A stretch of 64,000 nt of DNA from Methylotuvimicrobium buryatense 5G (GTDB lineage Bacteria > Pseudomonadota > Gammaproteobacteria > Methylococcales > Methylomonadaceae). Shown here in pieces: positions 48,223-59,300 of this stretch (position 1 is its first letter; each line of letters begins with the position of its first letter). The stretch lies in contig NZ_KB455575.1 of the NCBI RefSeq assembly GCF_000341735.1, forward strand, positions 1,745,648 through 1,809,647, in the 5' to 3' direction. The translations under genes were made by a program, and so were the position numbers. A model generated the notes under the pieces. The model saw only the letters and a list, made by a program, of their open reading frames with translations. It was not told where the DNA came from and made no database searches.

Positions 48223-51200
48223 CTAAACCGTGCGCGTTTTGAACGAGGTAATGAATTCGTAACAAATCTTGGCGTCCTCGGCGAGTTCTTCGAAACCGAT
48301 TACCCGCTTGCGCCAGGGACTGAAGTCAAGCTCGTCAGGTAACTGACCTACTTCGCGATAGCCCATACTCCATTCAGGAAAAATACGTCTCCGCTCCGGC
48401 CCCTGAATAACCACCTGCATATCCTTGTGTCTCGGATCCAGTTTAATCTTTTCGACCAAAGCCAGCGCTTTTTCAGGAGAGCCTTCTAAGAGCTGCATGA
48501 ACCAACCATCGCGATGCAGCAAGCAACCGGTAATACCGTTTATTTTGTTACATTGCCGGGTCTGCTCCAATAAAGCTTCGATTTCATTTTCCGGCATCGG
48601 TCGAATAGCTTGGCTGACATACAGCACAAAAAACAACGGCAACGGCGCATCGAGCGTTTGGGTTTCGATTTCGCGCTCGACGCTTTCGACAAAGGAATTC
48701 CAATCCAGCGGCCGATAAAAATAATAGCCTTGAATATAATCACAACCGAGTGCGCGCAGCTCTCTCAACTGCAATTCATTCTCAACACCTTCAGCAACCA
48801 TTTTCAGACCCAAACCGCGCCCCAAGCTAATGATAGCCTGTGTCACTAAACGGTTTTCTTGATGATTCTCCAAGCCGTCGATGAAAGCCCTATCGATTTT
48901 AAGTACGCTAACCGGCAACTTAATTAATTGTGCCAACGAGGAATAACCGGTTCCGAAATCGTCGACCGCCACACGCAAGCCCTGATCGGCAAGACGACGT
49001 AACATGCGTAGATTCGTTTCGACATCGGCCATCAAAGACGTTTCGGTGATTTCGAGCAATATCCTCGAAGGATCGGCGCCGGTTTCACGAATGATTTCGG
49101 CAAATTGATCGCAAAGCGACTCCTCATCCAACTGCCTTGCCGAAACATTAACCGAAATATAAGAGGGCGCATAATCGCCCCATCGGCGACGCCATTCGGC
49201 TTCAGCCCGGCAAGCCTCCCGAAATACCCAGTTGCCGATCGCGAGGATCGAGCCGGTCATCTCGGCAATCGGTATAAAAATAGCCGGAGAAACTTCACCG
49301 GTCGATGGAAACCAGCGCAACAGTAATTCAGCCGCTATGATGCGCCCGGTTGCAGCACAAACAATCGGTTGAAATCGGGGGGAAAACTCATCGCGCTCGA
49401 CCGCCAACCGCAACCCCTGCGTAATCGACAACCTCAAGCGCACTTTTTCCTGTAAGCTGTCGTTAAAAAAATACCAGCTATCCTTACCCAGCATTTTGAC
49501 TTCAGACATCGCCGTATCAGCGGAACGCAACAAGTCATCGGCCGAATGCGTGCTGCCTTGGCCTACCGCAATACCGACACTGGCTGTTACCGATACCTGA
49601 TTGCCATTGAGATCTATTGGCTGCCTCAAGGCTTCATTAATCCGTTCGGCGAGCGTTGAAATCATTGTCGGGTTCTCTAATTGCTCGCAAAGCACGACAA
49701 ATTCATCGGCGGATAAATGCGCTACAGTATCGCCGGGCCTCACAATCTCCATTAGGCGCCTTGCTGCCGTTTTTAGCACCTGATCGCCAACCTTATGATC
49801 ATGTATATCGTTGACAAACCTAAAATCATCAAGGTCTACAAATAACAAGGCAACGTTGGTGCCTTGCCTACGCGAACGTTGCAAAGCATCCGTCAGCCTT
49901 TCGCGAAGCAGTCTTCGGTTCGGCAATTCGGTTAGAGCGTCGTGTGTTGCAGACCATAAAATTTCGTCTTCGACTCGTTTGTTTTCGGTAATATCGCGCA
50001 TCGTGACGACTAATAGCCAATGCCCGTCCTGACGAAATTTAGCGATCGAGGCTTCCAAAGGAAAAAAAGTACCGTCTTTACGATAGCCTGTTACCGGACT
50101 ACGCCCGCTCATGCGCCTCTCGGTTTCTTCGCCTTCGACGAATAAGCGAAACATCTGGACATGCCGTTCGCGCAAATGCGGCGGCAACAACAGATGAACT
50201 GAAAGCCCTATTAATTCTTTGTTGGAATACCCGAATACCTGGCAAGCGTTCGTGTTGGCTTCGACGATGATACCGAATTCGTCGGTCGCCAAAATCGCCA
50301 TATCGGCGATCGACAAAATATCCCAAGCGGTACTTAGTTTTTGCATTAATTGCTTGGCATCGTCGGTAATCAATCGCGAGACCGAATCGACCTTACCCGC
50401 CTCGGCCGATTGTCGTGCCTGCATTCGATAACGATCAGGGATCACTGGAGGTATGAGACCGAAGCTTTCGATAATTCTAAACGAACCCTCAGCGGTACAC
50501 CGTGATAGATAAGTGTTGACAGAGGCATGATGAGTATTCGCATCCATTTGCACGCGTCCTTGCGGACCTTTGATAGACACGTTTTCGAGTGCCGAAACCA
50601 AGGCTTCGGGATGCACCGATCCGGCAGTCTCTACGGCACTGGCAAAAGCCTTCACACATAAATAGGTTGCCTCGCCGAAATTAGTCAGTATACCGTTACC
50701 GAAGGGCCAAAGGCCGTCGATACCCGGCAGTTGCTCAAGCCTCGCCAAATAATTACGGTTTTCCGGCGTATCCACGCTCATGAAATAGGAGTTCGAAGAA
50801 TAAAAGCCATCGCGCACCGAGGCCGACAACCTTGAAGCCATGATCTCGTCGAAATGCCCCATAACGACCGTCATGCGGTTTTTTAAACCTAACTCCGAAA
50901 AACGGGTTAAGAGCTTGACTTGATCGATGCCCGCAAAAAATGGTGCAAAAACATCGGCCCCCGAGTGCGCAACTTGTTTTAACAAATTGTCGATTTCACG
51001 GTACGAAACGCCGATCGACAAATATTCCTCTCCGACCACCGCTCCGCCCAGCTCCGTCAAAGCGCGTTTCGCGGCATCGATAGAACCTCTAGGCCATTCG
51101 TAATTATTACCCGCGAAAAACATTTTCTGACCGTAATATTTGGCCATACAAGCAATCATTTTATCGATTTGCTGATTAGGCAAAGCCGCAAAATGAAAAA

Positions 51201-51558
51201 AATACCTACCGGATATACTGCCTTCGTAAAACGAAAAATTGAGATAAGGTATCCTTCTCGGTTCGGCGACTTGAGTCGCGACCAGAATCCGGGAGTTCGA
51301 CAGCAGATTACCGATGATCGCCGAACAACGATGCTCGTCGACAAGCTTAATAGCTGCTTGTACCGCTGTTTCCGGCAAACTACCATCATCCTCGACGATC
51401 AATTGCAAAGGCTGCCCAAGCACTCCGCCCCGCTCGTTGATTTCGCCGCAAGCAATCGTTGCGGCACGAACGATTTCGTCACCGTAGATCCCGACTAATC
51501 CTGTCAACGGGGGCATGAGCCCTAGTCGTATCGGTTCATTACAATCGTTATTACTCAC
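48223..51558 (-). CDS. amide-binding-like / PAS / GGDEF / EAL / BLUF multi-sensor protein
   Basis: 1111 residues, no signal peptide or membrane segment. Domains in order: Peripla_BP_6 / AmiC-like ligand-binding domain (about 9-380, LGLMPPLTGLVGIYGDEIVR); PAS (about 425-540, MAILATDEFGIIVEANTNAC); GGDEF-like (about 545-700) with degenerate LSADEFVVL; EAL (about 715-965) with AAELLLRW, EITETSLM and DDFGTGYSSL; and C-terminal BLUF (about 973-1065). The BLUF domain keeps Tyr980 (VLYVSQ), Asn1004 and Gln1022 (WFMQLLEG) in the spacing of flavin-binding BLUF proteins, plus the WSMGY segment. Likely a cyclic-di-GMP phosphodiesterase tuned by an amide-like ligand and blue light. Whether the degenerate GGDEF has any role is open. 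Confidence 0.88.
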   Translation of the reverse strand: MSNNDCNEPIRLGLMPPLTGLVGIYGDEIVRAATIACGEINERGGVLGQPLQLIVEDDGSLPETAVQAAIKLVDEHRCSAIIGNLLSNSRILVATQVAEPRRIPYLNFSFYEGSISGRYFFHFAALPNQQIDKMIACMAKYYGQKMFFAGNNYEWPRGSIDAAKRALTELGGAVVGEEYLSIGVSYREIDNLLKQVAHSGADVFAPFFAGIDQVKLLTRFSELGLKNRMTVVMGHFDEIMASRLSASVRDGFYSSNSYFMSVDTPENRNYLARLEQLPGIDGLWPFGNGILTNFGEATYLCVKAFASAVETAGSVHPEALVSALENVSIKGPQGRVQMDANTHHASVNTYLSRCTAEGSFRIIESFGLIPPVIPDRYRMQARQSAEAGKVDSVSRLITDDAKQLMQKLSTAWDILSIADMAILATDEFGIIVEANTNACQVFGYSNKELIGLSVHLLLPPHLRERHVQMFRLFVEGEETERRMSGRSPVTGYRKDGTFFPLEASIAKFRQDGHWLLVVTMRDITENKRVEDEILWSATHDALTELPNRRLLRERLTDALQRSRRQGTNVALLFVDLDDFRFVNDIHDHKVGDQVLKTAARRLMEIVRPGDTVAHLSADEFVVLCEQLENPTMISTLAERINEALRQPIDLNGNQVSVTASVGIAVGQGSTHSADDLLRSADTAMSEVKMLGKDSWYFFNDSLQEKVRLRLSITQGLRLAVERDEFSPRFQPIVCAATGRIIAAELLLRWFPSTGEVSPAIFIPIAEMTGSILAIGNWVFREACRAEAEWRRRWGDYAPSYISVNVSARQLDEESLCDQFAEIIRETGADPSRILLEITETSLMADVETNLRMLRRLADQGLRVAVDDFGTGYSSLAQLIKLPVSVLKIDRAFIDGLENHQENRLVTQAIISLGRGLGLKMVAEGVENELQLRELRALGCDYIQGYYFYRPLDWNSFVESVEREIETQTLDAPLPLFFVLYVSQAIRPMPENEIEALLEQTRQCNKINGITGCLLHRDGWFMQLLEGSPEKALALVEKIKLDPRHKDMQVVIQGPERRRIFPEWSMGYREVGQLPDELDFSPWRKRVIGFEELAEDAKICYEFITSFKTRTV

Positions 51559-51621
51559 TGTGTTGCTCTAAAATTTAGTAACCATTCGGCACATATCTGC
51601 TGACTTAAACATAATTAATTT

Positions 51622-51850
51622 CCTGATTAGCAAGATGCTTCAGCTTGCCGAAGCCAACTGTCCGAGCAGTTGCCAGTCGTAGCCACTCCTGCGGGACGGG
51701 TTATTTAACCCGTCCCCAACGTTTCGGTTTGCCCTAAACATTTCGACTGACTTCGGCCAAAGTCAAAACGTTTAGAACGGGGTTGCAAACCCCGTCCTGC
51801 TAGGGATATGCTGGTTTTTGGGCTTTAGCTGAAGAAACTTGCTAATCAGG
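51622..51850. mobile_element. CCTGATTAGC MITE, 229-bp form, copy C
   Basis: Ends CCTGATTAGCAAG / CTTGCTAATCAGG with exact 8-bp duplication ATTAATTT (51614-51621 and 51851-51858). Almost identical to copy B. The rest of 51559-52148 shows no gene. Confidence 0.9.
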
Positions 51851-52148
51851 ATTAATTTTATAAGGAATGATACAGCTAATACCTAAGTTTAATTCGAAAT
51901 GCATTTACAAGTCGGATCATTAAATGCCGCACATCCCACACAACGAAAAAGGTTAACAAAAATATGCTGAATCCATCAATGCTGTCAAATAGCAGCGACT
52001 ACTCACGTCCATGGAACGAATCGATTAACCCCGATAACGGCAGAAATCGATAATTGACTTTATATCATTTAACTGTTAATAAGTTCCGCTGGCCGAAAAA
52101 ACCACTTAATTAATAAAAATAGGCCATCCATTCCAAGAGGGGAAAACA

Positions 52149-52970
52149 ATGTCATTGAATCCGAATAACGAGCATAGCGAATTGCTCGGCCAGTTAGCAC
52201 ACCTTGAACAGCAAGTTTCAATTTTAACACAAGCTCTACAAACGAAATCCGAAACAGTGGAATCGCTGGAAAAATCCTTATCGGAAAGCCAAAGCCGCTT
52301 AGCCGAATTGGAAGCGGCTCTTAATATCGCTCAGCATTCCTTGCTCAGTTTAATATGGATGAAAATCGCCGAATACCGTCGCCTTCTACAAGGCGGCACG
52401 CTTGGCGCATCGACGGTAGCGAAACTCGCACAAATCAAAGACCTGATCGAAGTCGCCCGTTCATTGCCCGTAACCGCAAAAGACTTTTTCGCGATGAATA
52501 TACTGGAAAACGGCACACGAAAGTTGAACGACGCCAAAGTCGATGTGTTGAATTATTATCAAAACATTTTAAACACACTGGCAAGCCGCCATCGCGATAT
52601 GCTTGGCCAATTTAACGGCAATTATCGCCACTTGACCGACGAAATTCTTCATATGCTCGACCAAAAAGTACTGTGGACGATTAAAAACGCTCGCGACGAC
52701 TTCAAGGAGATTTGGCAAGCAGCCCCTGGAGAGATCAAGTTTTTTTGGCGAGGCAAAATTGTCAGCCCAATCCAACAAAGAGCCGGATCCACTTTTATCG
52801 AGATTCACAAATTACAGATGGAGGCTCAAATTTTGCTCTCTCGGTTCGCACGCTACCTAAAACAATTATTCAACGACATGCAAACCTTGATTACCGACAA
52901 AATCAATGGCGTTAAAGAAAAAAGTAACGAAGGGAGTATCGGTCGGGACATGACCGGAAGCTATGCCTAA
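52149..52970 (+). CDS. coiled-coil protein of unknown function
   Basis: 273 residues. Residues 10-70 form a coiled coil (QLAHLEQQVSILTQALQT, ESLEKSLSESQSRLAELEAA). The rest is helical with one moderately hydrophobic stretch but no clear membrane helix. I do not recognise the family; phasin-like granule proteins have similar composition but the evidence is thin. GAGGGG lies 6 nt before the ATG. It stands alone between repeats. Confidence 0.6.
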   Translation: MSLNPNNEHSELLGQLAHLEQQVSILTQALQTKSETVESLEKSLSESQSRLAELEAALNIAQHSLLSLIWMKIAEYRRLLQGGTLGASTVAKLAQIKDLIEVARSLPVTAKDFFAMNILENGTRKLNDAKVDVLNYYQNILNTLASRHRDMLGQFNGNYRHLTDEILHMLDQKVLWTIKNARDDFKEIWQAAPGEIKFFWRGKIVSPIQQRAGSTFIEIHKLQMEAQILLSRFARYLKQLFNDMQTLITDKINGVKEKSNEGSIGRDMTGSYA

Positions 52971-53230
52971 TCATTGATTTAGGCTTGCTTTAATGACAAA
53001 GGATGGTAATGATTCCTGATCGGTATTCTCAAATTTCGGCATTAACGTATTGATACGCCGGGATGCCTGGGTTTCCCAAGCTCTTGCTTGAAAAACCACT
53101 GCGTGAAGTTCTGGCTTCGCGGTACAAGTGAAAACGAAGCAGGAGTATTTTCTGGTTCCTACGGTCCTGAGTCTGAGAAAGTATTAAATATTGCGAAATA
53201 ACCATGAAGAACATAAAGCAACATGAAGAA

Positions 53231-53395
53231 CAGCAATTCCCAGTTTGAGCAGTTTCGCCGATTTTAGGGTGTGGGGTATGCCTGTCGAGGAACGCCGTAA
53301 ACCCATCCATGGGGGCTTGGCGGCAGCTCCCTGCTGCCGACATCCTCGCCAAGCATACCCCACACCCTTTTTGATCTCCAAATTGGGAATTGCTG
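53231..53395. mobile_element. CAGCAATTCCCA element, copy 2
   Basis: Ends CAGCAATTCCCA and TGGGAATTGCTG, 165 bp, with the 10-bp duplication ACATGAAGAA (53221-53230 and 53396-53405). The interior has a GGTGTGGGGTATGCC / GGCATACCCCACACC-type hairpin. Compare 37066-37227. The left flank itself has ATGAAGAAC repeats, so the duplication is slightly ambiguous. Confidence 0.72.
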
Positions 53396-53460
53396 ACATG
53401 AAGAATTAGATTGTTAATTTTAAGTCTTTTTCTTCATTACCTTCATATTCTACATGGTGA

Positions 53461-53710
53461 ATAAATTTTGCAATCTTAGCCAATGAGCCTTCGATACCAT
53501 TTTTTGTTGCTTAACACTCTCGGCTCCGAAATCGCGATCAGGGGATCGCTCCCACAAAGGCTACCTGTGCTGTGGAAGCGACGCCTTAGTTGCGACTTTC
53601 GAAGACAATGACGTTCAATTTTCACAGTTTTATAAAAAATTACCGCTTCAAGTTATTCGATAAACTCTGTCAATCAAGTGTAGCGGTAGTTGTGAATAAC
53701 GACGAGGGCA
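53461..53710. repeat. TTATACATAAG-family repeat, partial
   Basis: TTTTGCAATCTTAGCCAATG, CGATACC, TTAACACTCTCGGC and GATCAGGGGATCGCTCCCAC match 36720-36820. The right end is GAATAACGACGAG near 53695-53708. The left terminal repeat is lost. Confidence 0.55.
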
Positions 53711-53767
53711 GGAGCATCGAAACGAGGAATTCTTCATGATCTTCATGGTGAAATGCTTTATCTAGGA

Positions 53768-53926
53768 TATACCTTTCGCACTTCAAATTTCGGCAGTGCC
53801 TGAGGAGGCGCCGGGGTGCTCGGCAAGGCTTTGCCAGCATGGAGCTGGCATAGAGCCTACAGGGACGTATTCACGGCGTCCTTTGACGTGTACCCTGGTG
53901 CCGGATTTTGATCTACGATGGGTATA
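53768..53926. repeat. TATACC-element copy
   Basis: TATACCTTTCGCACTTCAAA at the left, GCCGGATTTTGATCTAC and GGGTATA at the right. 159 bp, close to the copy at 21319-21478. Confidence 0.75.
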
Positions 53927-53944
53927 AATACAAATGATTATCTT

Positions 53945-53975
53945 AAAGAACGGGCATGAATCATGCCCGTTCTTT
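53945..53975. terminator. bidirectional terminator-like hairpin
   Basis: AAAGAACGGGCATG / CATGCCCGTTCTTT, a perfect 14-bp stem with a 3-nt loop, 10 bp after the sterol-desaturase-type gene on the minus strand. Confidence 0.7.
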
Positions 53976-53985
53976 ACCGATTAGA

Positions 53986-55032
53986 TCAACTCTGCATGAC
54001 TCCATTATTTTTGAGGCCTAGCTTCAACAAACTCCCCATATCGAACCGGAAGCGTTTTTTGATGGCATTGCCGGAATAAGCATTCCGAACGACTTCGCGT
54101 TCCGCCTCCAACCAATCAAGCATTTCATTACCCGGCTCAAAACCGCGCTTTTCGGCTCTGAAATAAGCCGCCTCGGCAATCATCGGCATGGCCTCGGGAA
54201 TATCACCGACAGGATTCGCCTTTGGCTCCGACGTCACACCGAACTTTAATAATTTGAAAAAAGTCAGCGGCGGTTGGCTATTAAGTCCAATTTGTTTGGG
54301 CTCCAACTCGATCAAGGTTCCGAACAGACGGTCCCAAATCGAAAACACCGCGCCGTAATTCCTGTCATGCTCGGCTCGAACCGTCGAGTGATGAACCCGA
54401 TGCAGATAGGGAGTAATGAATAAATACCCTAGGTCTTTTTCTCGAGAAAATGCAATATTTGCGTGATGAAACATAACAAACAGCATCATCAATAATTCAT
54501 AAGCCAATACACTGGCCTTATCGAAACCGAAAATGACGATACTGAGCGCTTTAATCAATGTAGCAGCCAATATCTCCAAAATATGCACACGATATGCAGT
54601 CGAGGCATTCAGATATGGCTCACTGTGGTGGACTTTATGAAATAGCCATAAAACATCGAAGTCATGACAAGCCTTGTGCCAAAGGTAAAACACTAAATCC
54701 AGCACAATTAACGACAACGCAGCCTTGATCAATGAATCCGACATCCCGCTCAAAATACCCGCACCGGAAAAATGCTCTGCCACGACCAGCAACGATGAAA
54801 CCGACAATAACGACAATACCAAACTGTTGAATAATAATAAGGCAATATTAACCCGATAAGAGTTTTTTAAATTACTTTTCGGCAATTTCTTTCGAGGACG
54901 ATGCGCTTCGATGGCGGACAAAATGATAAAAAACATCAATAATGTAAACCCGGCCAAATCGAATGAAGTGATCATCGGCCAACTAGCTATCGCTTCAAAA
55001 AGATTCATGGAAGCATTCATTGTTTGAGTCAT
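53986..55032 (-). CDS. sterol desaturase / fatty acid hydroxylase family protein
   Basis: 348 residues with several membrane segments (LLMFFIILSAIEAHRPRK start, LVLSLLSVSSLLVVAEH). The histidine clusters of the family are present: WHKACH, FHKVHHS, MFHHANI and HRVHHST, which bind a di-iron centre. It probably hydroxylates or desaturates a sterol, hopanoid or fatty chain in the membrane. The polar C-terminal 100 residues may be regulatory. Alone between repeats, so the substrate is unknown. Confidence 0.88.
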   Translation of the reverse strand: MTQTMNASMNLFEAIASWPMITSFDLAGFTLLMFFIILSAIEAHRPRKKLPKSNLKNSYRVNIALLLFNSLVLSLLSVSSLLVVAEHFSGAGILSGMSDSLIKAALSLIVLDLVFYLWHKACHDFDVLWLFHKVHHSEPYLNASTAYRVHILEILAATLIKALSIVIFGFDKASVLAYELLMMLFVMFHHANIAFSREKDLGYLFITPYLHRVHHSTVRAEHDRNYGAVFSIWDRLFGTLIELEPKQIGLNSQPPLTFFKLLKFGVTSEPKANPVGDIPEAMPMIAEAAYFRAEKRGFEPGNEMLDWLEAEREVVRNAYSGNAIKKRFRFDMGSLLKLGLKNNGVMQS

Positions 55033-55118
55033 GGACTTATCCTCACAGAAGTAACAAAAAATCGGCTAAAAACAGTAATTCCTAGTTCGAACATGTTTCT
55101 TAACGTTATTTGGCTTCC

Positions 55119-55175
55119 CACTTAAGGCGGGACAAAAGCACTAAGGATTAACCTTAAACTGTCCCGTGTTAAGTG
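55119..55175. repeat. hairpin upstream of the desaturase-type gene
   Basis: CACTTAAGGCGGGACA pairs imperfectly with TGTCCCGTGTTAAGTG across a 25-nt loop, about 90 bp upstream of the start. It could be a regulatory site or a repeat; no other copy was noticed. Confidence 0.4.
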
Positions 55176-55468
55176 AGTAGCCCGTTATTTATCACGAAAT
55201 TCATAGTCACTTTGTTCGATGCAAAGCACTTGCCAAAATCCATATATTTTGGTAAACGCTCACCCCATCCATTAACGACAACCTATTTAATCTTTAGATT
55301 TCATCATATTAAAAACGTTTCCCGGTTTTTTTATAAATCCCGCTGCCGCTAGGCAAACAACCATCACTGTTGCATTAAGACAACTATTTGTACCAACTAG
55401 GTGCAATTGTTTCTTATTTGCGCACCAAAGCCGCACTTTCAACAGCATTATTCACAGAAGCGATCAGA

Positions 55469-56092
55469 TTTTCGAGCCGCGCCTACCCGCCAACGTCATT
55501 AAGTTACCTGATTAGCAAGATGCTTCAGCTTGCCGGAGCCAAGTGCCCGAGCGGGCTAGTCGTAACCGCAGCGACTTCTGCGGGACGGGTTATTTAACCC
55601 GTCCCCAACGTTTCGGTTTGCCCTAAACATTTCGGCTGACTTCGGCCAAAGTCAAAACGTTTAGGACGGGGTTGCAAACCCCGTCCTGCCAGGGTTTTCG
55701 CGCCGCGCCTACCCGCCAACGTCATTAAATTACCTGATTAGCAAGTTTCTTCAGCTAAAGCCCAAAAACCAGCATATCCCTAGCAGGACGGGGTTCGCAA
55801 GCCATGCGCGTCAAGCTAAAAACGGCCAACCCACATCACGCTCTTTCCCAAGCTCCAGCTTGGGAAAGACACCCCGGAAGCTCCAGCTTCCTGAGACCGA
55901 CACAACCTCCACACATTCTGAATCAAACCCGACTCGCTCGTTCAATCTTTCTTGATTTTCGGGAAGCTAGAGCTTCCTGAACAGGTTACCCAAGCTAGAG
56001 CTTGGGTAACAGCATATTTTAGTTTTTGCGACTACGACTGGTCCTTGCTCGGACACTTGGCCTCGGCAAGCTGAAGCATCTTGCTAATCAGG
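55469..56092. mobile_element. CCTGATTAGC MITE cluster: truncated copy E and full 360-bp copy F
   Basis: Copy E starts at 55507 and loses its right end at about 55694. Copy F is complete (55733-56092) with 8-bp duplication TTAAATTA (55725-55732 and 56093-56100). A 38-bp direct repeat (TTTTCG.GCCGCGCC..., 55469-55506 and 55695-55732) precedes each copy, so the second was created by a local duplication or recombination. Together with a TCACTGCC-element right half (56128-56204) these fill the gap 55033-56349. Confidence 0.82.
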
Positions 56093-56349
56093 TTAAATTA
56101 AGCAGTCATTTAAATTAAGTAATCCTGACATTCAGGCCCGAATGCGCTTCAAAAGCCTGCCATCCATGGCGGAATGAAGGGATTCTCTTAACTTAATGGC
56201 AGTGACTCCTAGGCCCTATAACCAAAATTTGTTTTTTTACGACTAACCTGTATCCTAAGCGCTAATTGATAAAAACAAACTCGCATAACCACCATCAGCG
56301 TCAATAACAACCCTAGTCAACGCCGATTTTATGAGCTCACTATAGGAAC

Positions 56350-59300
56350 ATGACAGTGCGCCAACGACTTTCAAAAGCAGCGATTATCACACTCCTGTAT
56401 TTGGCTTTCGCAGGCTTTTGGATATTGACTTCGGATTGGCTGGTCGACTTACTCATCACCGATAGAACTCTATTAGTTCGCATCCAAGCTTGGAAAGGCT
56501 CGGCCTTCGTACTAATGACCGCGGTCATCCTTTATGCTTTGTTGCGATTAAAGCTTCCATCTCCGCATGAGACAAACTCCGGAGCCACCGGCTTCCGCGC
56601 CAGTTTACTGATCGCTGTTTACATTTTGATGTTAATCTTGATTGGCGGTATCGGCTACCTGGTGTATCGGCAGCAGGCCCTGGAGTTCACCGCGCGGCAA
56701 TTTTCCGTACAGTCAACCATAGTCAAGCTCAAAGCCCGCCATATAGAAAACTGGTTAACCGAACGCCGCCAGGACATTAAACTCATACAATCCGATCCGA
56801 TACTTTCAGCAATCGACGCACCCGTTTCCGGGCAACTAGATAAAACACTTGAAGCCAAACTACAAAGCTATTTCAACGCCCTGCTCGAAACCAAAGAATG
56901 GGTCGGCGTAACGCTCTATACCAAGCAAGGACATCCTTTATTCACTACCGGCGAAGCCATCGAAGCCACTGCAGCAGTGCGGCAAGCCATTATCGACTCG
57001 TCACGATCCCGGCAATTGGCGATCAACGACATACATCGCCTCAGATCCGAGCCCGACCAATATCGACTTGAATTTATCGCACCGATAATCATCAACGAGC
57101 CGCAAAAAATCTTTGTCATGGTGGTATTGAGCGCCGATCCGACTATAGAACTCTATAAATCCCTCAATGAATGGTCGGCCATTTCCGCCGATTCGGAATT
57201 ATTTTTAGTGCGCCGAGAAGGCGATGAAGTGGCCTATCTCAACAGAACCGAATGGATAAGCAACTATCCGCTCACACACCGCAAACCGTTAAGCCGAGTA
57301 AACTTGTCCGCTACCCGAGCAGTACTCGACGGAGCCGGTTTTTGCAGATGCATCAATGACCGTGATATGGAAGTATGGGCCGCATTTCAACCGATCTCCG
57401 GCATGCCTTGGCATGTCTTATTAGAAAGTAATGCCGATGCAATGTTGAAACCGTTGAAACTACGGGCAAAATTGATTTTTCTGGTGGTAATATTCGCGGT
57501 TGGCGCCGGAGGTCTTGCCGTTTTGCTGCTCTGGCGCAGTCAACAAATGCGTTTTGCCTTATTCCGACAACGGCAACTGGAAGATCGAGCAGCAATTGTC
57601 GGGCATTATGACAGGTTGGTTAAACTGGCGCGCGATATCTTTTTACTAACCGATCTCGAAGGACGCATCGTCGAAGCCAACGAAGCCGCCTCATCGGCAT
57701 ACGGTTACGAGATCGACGAATTGTGCTCGATGACTATCCGCGACTTAACGCCGTCGCATCTTCAGTCCGCCATCCAAAACATCTGGCCGTCCGCCGACAC
57801 GAAGGGCGGCGCGTTGTTCGAGATATTACAATTACGCAAAAACGGCGATATCTTTCCGGTCGAAATCAGTTGCAGTCCTTTAGAGATCGACGGCAATCTT
57901 TACTGGCAAAGCTTTATTCGTGACATTAGCGCTCGACAAGCCGCCGAAGAGCAAATACAGCGCCTCAACAAAGCCTATGCAACACTCAGCGAAACCAATC
58001 AGGCAATCGTAAGAACTCGCGATCCGGACAAGCTTTTTCAGCGCCTCTGCCGCATCGCGGTCGAATACGGAGGTTACCTTGGCGCTTGGATCGGCCGCAT
58101 CGACGACATATCCGGCCGAATCGAACCGGCAGCCAGCTACGGCGCGCTCGATGAATACCTCCGTCAAACCGAAATCGAGATCGCCCCCGATTCACCGAAA
58201 GGCCGAGGACCGACCGCTAACGTCATGCGCAAAGGACGCCCTTATTATTGCGAGGACTTTCTTAACGACCCGGCAACCGCGCCATGGCACGACCTGGCCC
58301 GGCAATACGGCATCGGCGCATCGGTCGCGCTGCCCTTGCGGTGCAGCAACCGATTGGTCGCGGTATTCAACCTTTATGCCGCCGAAACGCATATTTTCGA
58401 CCGGCAAATGCGCACTTTGTTGGAAGAAATGGCTCAGGATATTTCTTTCGCATTGGATAATTTCGAACGCGAAACCGCGCGTAAACAAGCCGAACATAGA
58501 TTAAAAACACTCTTCGAGACGATACCCGATTTTGTATGGCTAAAAGATCATAGCGGTACCTTCCTGGCCTGCAATCCGGCTATCGTAAAATTATTCGGAG
58601 TCCCTGTATCCGAAATTATCGGCAAAACCGATTACGACTTTGTCGACTCGGAAACAGCGGATGCTTTCCGCGCGAACGACCTCGCCGCGGCAGCCGCTGG
58701 AAAGCCGGTCACGAACGAAGAAACACTGACTTTTTCGGGAGACGGGCGCAGCATTCGGGTGCAAACCACAAAAACGCCGATGTACGACGCCAAAGGAAAA
58801 CTCATCGGCGTTCTCGGTATCGCCCGAGACATCAGCGAACTCAAACAACAGCAAGCTTTGCTCGCCGCAGCAAACAATACCTTGGAGCAAATCGCCGAAG
58901 GACGGCCGCTAACGACAATACTGAAACATATCGCCCGTAACATAGAACAGCTCAGCCCCGACATGCTGTGCTCGATCTTGTTAATGGATGCGGACGACTT
59001 ACATCTTAGGCACGGATCGGCACCGAGCCTGCCCGATGGCTACAACCGATCTGTGGACGGTATTGAAATCGGGCCTTCCGTCGGTTCCTGCGGCACCGCG
59101 GCTTTTACTAAGCAACCGGTATTCGTCGACGATATCGCCGAAAGCCCGCTATGGAAAAATTTTAATCGCCTCGCTCTCGATCATGGTTTACGCGCCTGCT
59201 GGTCCACACCGATTTTTTCCGGGACCGGCAAGGTACTCGGCACTTTTGCGGCTTATTACCGAACGCCGCGCCACGCAACCGAAAGCGAGCGACAGTTAAT

